Positions 7,154 to 9,572 of a DNA stretch of 9,572 bases are shown here, piece by piece (positions within the stretch are counted from its first letter, which is position 1; each line of letters opens with the position of its first letter). The notes beneath the pieces are model-generated. The model did not search any database. It worked only from the letters and a program-made list of their open reading frames with translations, and was not told where the DNA came from. The stretch spans positions 2,615 to 12,186 of the forward strand of contig JAUMTV010000092.1 in NCBI GenBank assembly GCA_030531025.1, in the 5' to 3' direction. The stretch is from Turicibacter sp. Its GTDB lineage: Bacteria > Bacillota > Bacilli > MOL361 > Turicibacteraceae. A program made the position numbers and the translations under genes.

Positions 7154-7823
7154 TAATGATGGCCGCCCTAATTAGGAATAATTAGGTGAACAGGTGGTGA
7201 ACCTACAAATGTAGGGTGTATTTCCAAAAAAAAGCTGAAAGTCGCGGTTATCCTACTCGTAAAAGTCGAAGTAACTTGTCGTTGGCAATGCTTTGTGCTA
7301 AGGTACAAGTTAGAGACTTTCTAGAGAGGATGCGATTTGAAGCTATATAAGTCCAGATAAGTTTTTTACATCGTAAAAAACTTTTAAGCCCTACTAATGG
7401 AGGAAACATGCTTCGCATGGTAGGTGACCCCTGGACTATAGTCTGCCTTTCACGGCACAACGATCAAACATTTAGTGTGTCGGGATAAATGTAGACTTTA
7501 TTTCTGTTTATATATAGATTGAATAAAAAGCTGAGATGAGCTATTAAAAGAATGTAAATCTTAATTAATTGGAGATGCTAACGATGAACGCTAATTCTAA
7601 AAAGTTTGAAGTATAACTAGCTCCTAATATTTTTATAATGATTTAGTCATGGGACGAAAGCTTTTTAGATATGCCAATATCGTGCCAAGCCTCTTATAGA
7701 GGAAGGTGTATCGACTATCCCGTAAGGGAGTAGGTTAGAGGTGAAAATCCTTTTTCCGAAGCGCCACCCATCCAGAACGGATGAAGAGATAGTCAGTCGT
7801 CTTAGAAATAAGATGAGGGAATG
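7154..7823 (+). ncRNA. td-like group IA intron in nrdD, with a large ORF-less insert
   Basis: This 670-nt self-splicing intron begins TAATGATGGCC, much like the start of the T4 td intron as I recall it, and ends at G7823. Removing it joins TTNG to QSPF in frame. P1 pairs exon CGGT (7150-7153) with guide GCCG (7162-7165), giving the U-G pair at the splice site. P2 is CCTAATT (7167-7173)/AATTAGG (7180-7186). P3 is CCTACTC (7252-7258)/GAGTAGG (7728-7734). P7 is GACTATC (7713-7719)/GATAGTC (7788-7794). A P8-like hairpin is CATCC/GGATG (7769-7783). P9 is CGTCTTA/TAAGATG with a GAAA tetraloop (7798-7815). P6 opens near GTGCTAA (about 7292) and closes near 7680-7710, leaving a ~370-nt insert where td carries its endonuclease gene. 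No homing endonuclease is readable. Confidence 0.88.
7343..7441 (+). other. Compact multi-stem RNA structure inside the group I intron insert
   Basis: An outer stem AGTCCAG (7350-7356)/CTGGACT (7431-7437) encloses two arms. The first is an 11-bp hairpin AAGTTTTTTAC/GTAAAAAACTT with a 3-base loop (7359-7383). The second is CCTAC/GTAGG (7390-7394 with 7420-7424) capped by CATGC-TTC-GCATG (7407-7419). Together they form a three-way junction of about 90 nt. A further 9-bp pairing, TAAAAAGCT (7524-7532)/AGCTTTTTA (7659-7667), closes the rest of the insert. Inside it a 10-codon ORF with a Shine-Dalgarno (7584-7616, MNANSKKFEV) may be the remnant start of a lost homing gene. Function unknown. Confidence 0.5.
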
Positions 7824-8135
7824 CAAAGCCCATTTGTCACATTATTTTTAAATTTAGATGAAAATGATGAATACGCTGAAGAAGTTGCTCTAATCATTGC
7901 AGAGGTTTTAAAACAACGTATTCAAGGAATCAAGAATGAGAAAGGTATTTATACGACGCCAACATTCCCAAAACTAGTTTATGTTTTACATGAACATAAC
8001 TGTTTAGAAGGTGGTAAGTATGATTATATTACTGAATTAGCAGTTGAGTGTAGTTCAAAACGTTTATATCCAGATTATATTTCTGCTAAAGAGATGAAGA
8101 AGATTTACGAAGGAAATGTGTTTAGCCCAATGGGT
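7824..8135 (+). CDS. nrdD: nrdD exon 3 (codons 286-389)
   Basis: This 312-base exon lies wholly in phase 0 between two group I introns. It encodes the middle of the NrdD catalytic domain, from QSPFVTLFLNLDE through TTPTFPKLVYVLHEHN to EGNVFSPMG. In intact NrdD proteins the conserved motif is SPMGCRSFL; here the intron falls between Gly389 (GGT) and the Cys codon. The spliced order is fixed by the family sequence on both sides (TTNG-QSPF and SPMG-CRSF). The ATG at 7821-7823 is intron sequence and not a start codon, since no Shine-Dalgarno precedes it. Confidence 0.95.
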
Positions 8136-8470
8136 CAAGGGTCGGCCCATGTAAAACCTTGTGAACTGTTATGTGCGTAACAGGTGTGCATTCTACATGT
8201 TAATGGCGCAGCAGGAAATGGCTGTTTAAGAATGTGCTAACTGGGAAGCCTAAGTGTTGTAACATATGGTAATCCAGTGCTAAGCCATTCAGTTTGAATG
8301 GAAAGTCAATCGACTATCGAAAGCATAGCTCTCTTTGAGGGTGAATAAGTGAGTAGAGTACAGTGGGAGATGCACCCATTGGAAGTGCAAGGCGCAATGA
8401 AGGATGTGGGAGTCCTGAGCGAAGATATAGTCAGAGTGAGTAACCAGTATAGAAATGTACATCTCGCTTG
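8136..8470 (+). ncRNA. Compact ORF-less group IA intron in nrdD
   Basis: This 335-nt self-splicing intron runs from C8136 to terminal G8470. P1 is excellent: exon ATGGGT (8130-8135) pairs with guide GCCCAT (8145-8150), with the required U-G at the splice site. The core reads clearly. P3 is TGTGCT (8233-8238)/AGCATA (8322-8327). P4 is CTGGG (8241-8245)/TCCAG (8273-8277). P6a is CCATTC/GAATGG (8285-8301). P7 is GACTAT (8312-8317)/ATAGTC (8427-8432), within the GAAGATATAGTC box typical of group I introns. It has no endonuclease gene and no room for one. Read-through from exon 3 adds 15 codons and stops at 8178-8180. The fold is by eye, without covariance scoring. Confidence 0.9.
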
Positions 8471-9427
8471 TGTCGTAGTTTCTTATCTCCATGGAAAGAT
8501 GAAGCAGGAAATTATAAATTTGAAGGGCGTTTTAATCAAGGAGTTGTCAGCTTAAACTTACCTCAAATAGGGATTGTTGCCGCTGGTGATGAGGAGAAGT
8601 TCTGGAAGCTGCTTGATAACCGTTTAGATTTATGTTATGAAGCATTAATGTGTCGTCATAATGCGTTAAAAGGAACGTTATCAGATGAGTCACCAATTCA
8701 TTGGCAGTATGGTGCGATTGCTCGTTTACCACAAGGTGCTGTCATTGATCCATTATTAATGGATGGATACTCAACAATTTCACTTGGATATATTGGTTTA
8801 TATGAGGTTACTAAATTAATGACGGGTATTTCACATGTTCAACCTGAAGGTGAAGCTTTTGCCGTTAAAGTGATGAAACGTTTAGAAGCAGCAACTAAGC
8901 AATGGAAGCAAGAGACTGGTTTAGGATTCGGTTTATACGGAAGCCCAGCTGAATCATTATGCTATCGTTTCGCTAAAATTGATTTACAAAAATTCGGTGA
9001 AATCAAAGATATTACGGATAAAGGATATTATACAAACTCATATCACGTTGATGTTCGTGAAGAGATTGATGCTTTCTCAAAATTACAATTTGAATCACAA
9101 TTCCAACCCATTTCAACTGGAGGATGTATTTCATATATTGAAATTCCAAATATGTCACATAACTTAGAAGCATTAAAACAGTTAGTGAATTATATTTATC
9201 ATAATATTCAATATGCAGAGTTTAATACGAAGTCAGACTGCTGTCATGTATGTCATTATGAAGGTGAAATCATTGTGAATGATGACTTAACATGGGAATG
9301 TCCAAATTGTCATAATAAAGATCAGGCGAAAATGAACGTTATTCGCCGCACATGTGGATATTTAGGAGATAATTTCTGGAATAAAGGGAAAACGGCGGAA
9401 ATTAAAAGCCGAGTGTTACATTTATAA
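8471..9427 (+). CDS. nrdD: nrdD exon 4 (codons 390-707 and stop)
   Basis: This is the last NrdD exon, beginning exactly at the Cys390 codon (TGT) of CRSFLSPW. Cys390 matches the thiyl-radical cysteine of the family (T4 Cys290, E. coli Cys384). It continues through GRFNQGVVSLNLPQIG, YGSPAESLCYRF and STGGCISYIEIP. The C-terminal radical domain has two zinc-binding CxxC motifs, CHVC (647-650) and CPNC (666-669), and the glycyl-radical motif RTCGYLGDN with Gly685, the residue that NrdG activates. The end at 707 residues is normal. All catalytic residues are present, which argues that the gene is functional after splicing and is not decaying. Confidence 0.95.
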   Translation, partial: CRSFLSPWKDEAGNYKFEGRFNQGVVSLNLPQIGIVAAGDEEKFWKLLDNRLDLCYEALMCRHNALKGTLSDESPIHWQYGAIARLPQGAVIDPLLMDGYSTISLGYIGLYEVTKLMTGISHVQPEGEAFAVKVMKRLEAATKQWKQETGLGFGLYGSPAESLCYRFAKIDLQKFGEIKDITDKGYYTNSYHVDVREEIDAFSKLQFESQFQPISTGGCISYIEIPNMSHNLEALKQLVNYIYHNIQYAEFNTKSDCCHVCHYEGEIIVNDDLTWECPNCHNKDQAKMNVIRRTCGYLGDNFWNKGKTAEIKSRVLHL

Positions 9428-9572
9428 TATAAAGTTGGCTTGAATAACTAATTAAATCTAATTCAATGATGTCTATTTATGTGTATAATCGTGCAAGAAA
9501 TGGGCATATTGTTATTGGGAGTTTCATTTCTACTGTAATGAGATTGTCTATTTGTGATACAGATAAAAGAAA
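9428..9572 (+). other. Downstream tail with an unrecognised open frame at the window edge
   Basis: No nrdG start is recognisable here, although nrdG usually follows nrdD. From ATG 9466 a frame stays open to the window end (35 codons, MMSIYVYNRARNGHIV and onward). It has no Shine-Dalgarno, and I recognise no family in it. No convincing terminator hairpin follows nrdD. The stretch could hold the edge of another gene or be simple intergenic DNA. Confidence 0.25.

Noticed and set aside
7359..7383. Intrinsic terminator (11-bp hairpin)
   Set aside because: The stem is almost all A-T, no real T tract follows, and it lies inside an intron and a larger three-way junction.
7248..7460. Minus-strand 70-codon ORF as a homing endonuclease
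   Set aside because: It shows no LAGLIDADG, GIY-YIG or HNH motif and covers the palindromic structured insert, so the open frame is incidental.
7821..8180. Independent 119-residue protein starting at ATG 7821
   Set aside because: The ATG is the last three bases of the group I intron, no Shine-Dalgarno precedes it, and the protein matches the middle of NrdD.
3469..9427. nrdD broken by frameshifts or sequencing errors, or as a pseudogene
   Set aside because: The interruptions are hundreds to thousands of bases long, carry group I and group II intron hallmarks, and their exact removal restores a complete family sequence with all active-site residues.
9428..9572. Start of nrdG
   Set aside because: No frame shows the expected radical-SAM activase start or CxxxCxxC motif within the 145 bases available.

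Overview
This window comes from a low-GC, AT-rich Gram-positive bacterium. The Shine-Dalgarno sequences are strong, the lipoprotein signal is Firmicute-style, and the promoters are sigma-A-like. The anaerobic ribonucleotide reductase indicates a facultative or strict anaerobe. A Turicibacter/Erysipelotrichia-like gut bacterium would fit, but that is an impression from the protein sequences and was not tested.

Left part (about 1-2725): a compact zinc-uptake operon. It encodes a His-rich solute-binding lipoprotein (adcA), an ABC ATPase (adcC) and a membrane permease (adcB), with one-base or overlapping junctions. It sits behind a promoter whose -35 region is covered by a Fur-family-type palindrome (GATAAC-G-GTTATC).

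Middle-left (2762-3468): a decayed junction. The first ~43 codons of a Crp/Fnr-type regulator run directly into the last ~70 codons of a membrane transporter, followed by a strong, probably bidirectional terminator. Next comes a leader region with a 12-codon Lys/Arg-rich ORF and the nrdD promoter, which carries an inverted repeat over its -10 region.

Right part (3469-9427): one gene, nrdD (class III anaerobic ribonucleoside-triphosphate reductase), broken into four exons by three self-splicing introns of two unrelated classes. Exon 1 is 3469-3964. A 2830-nt group II intron (3965-6794) encodes an RT/maturase/HNH protein that has an in-frame ochre stop. Exon 2 is 6795-7153. A 670-nt td-like group IA intron (7154-7823) has a ~370-nt non-coding insert in its P6 region. 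Exon 3 is 7824-8135. A compact 335-nt group IA intron (8136-8470) has no ORF. Exon 4 is 8471-9427. Joining the exons at the predicted splice sites restores one frame of 707 codons. It contains the ATP-cone, the active-site cysteine regions, the two C-terminal CxxC zinc motifs and the glycyl-radical motif RTCGY. NrdD should therefore be functional only if three ribozyme reactions succeed on one mRNA. None of the three introns keeps an intact mobility gene. The expected activase gene nrdG is not seen in the 145 bases after nrdD.
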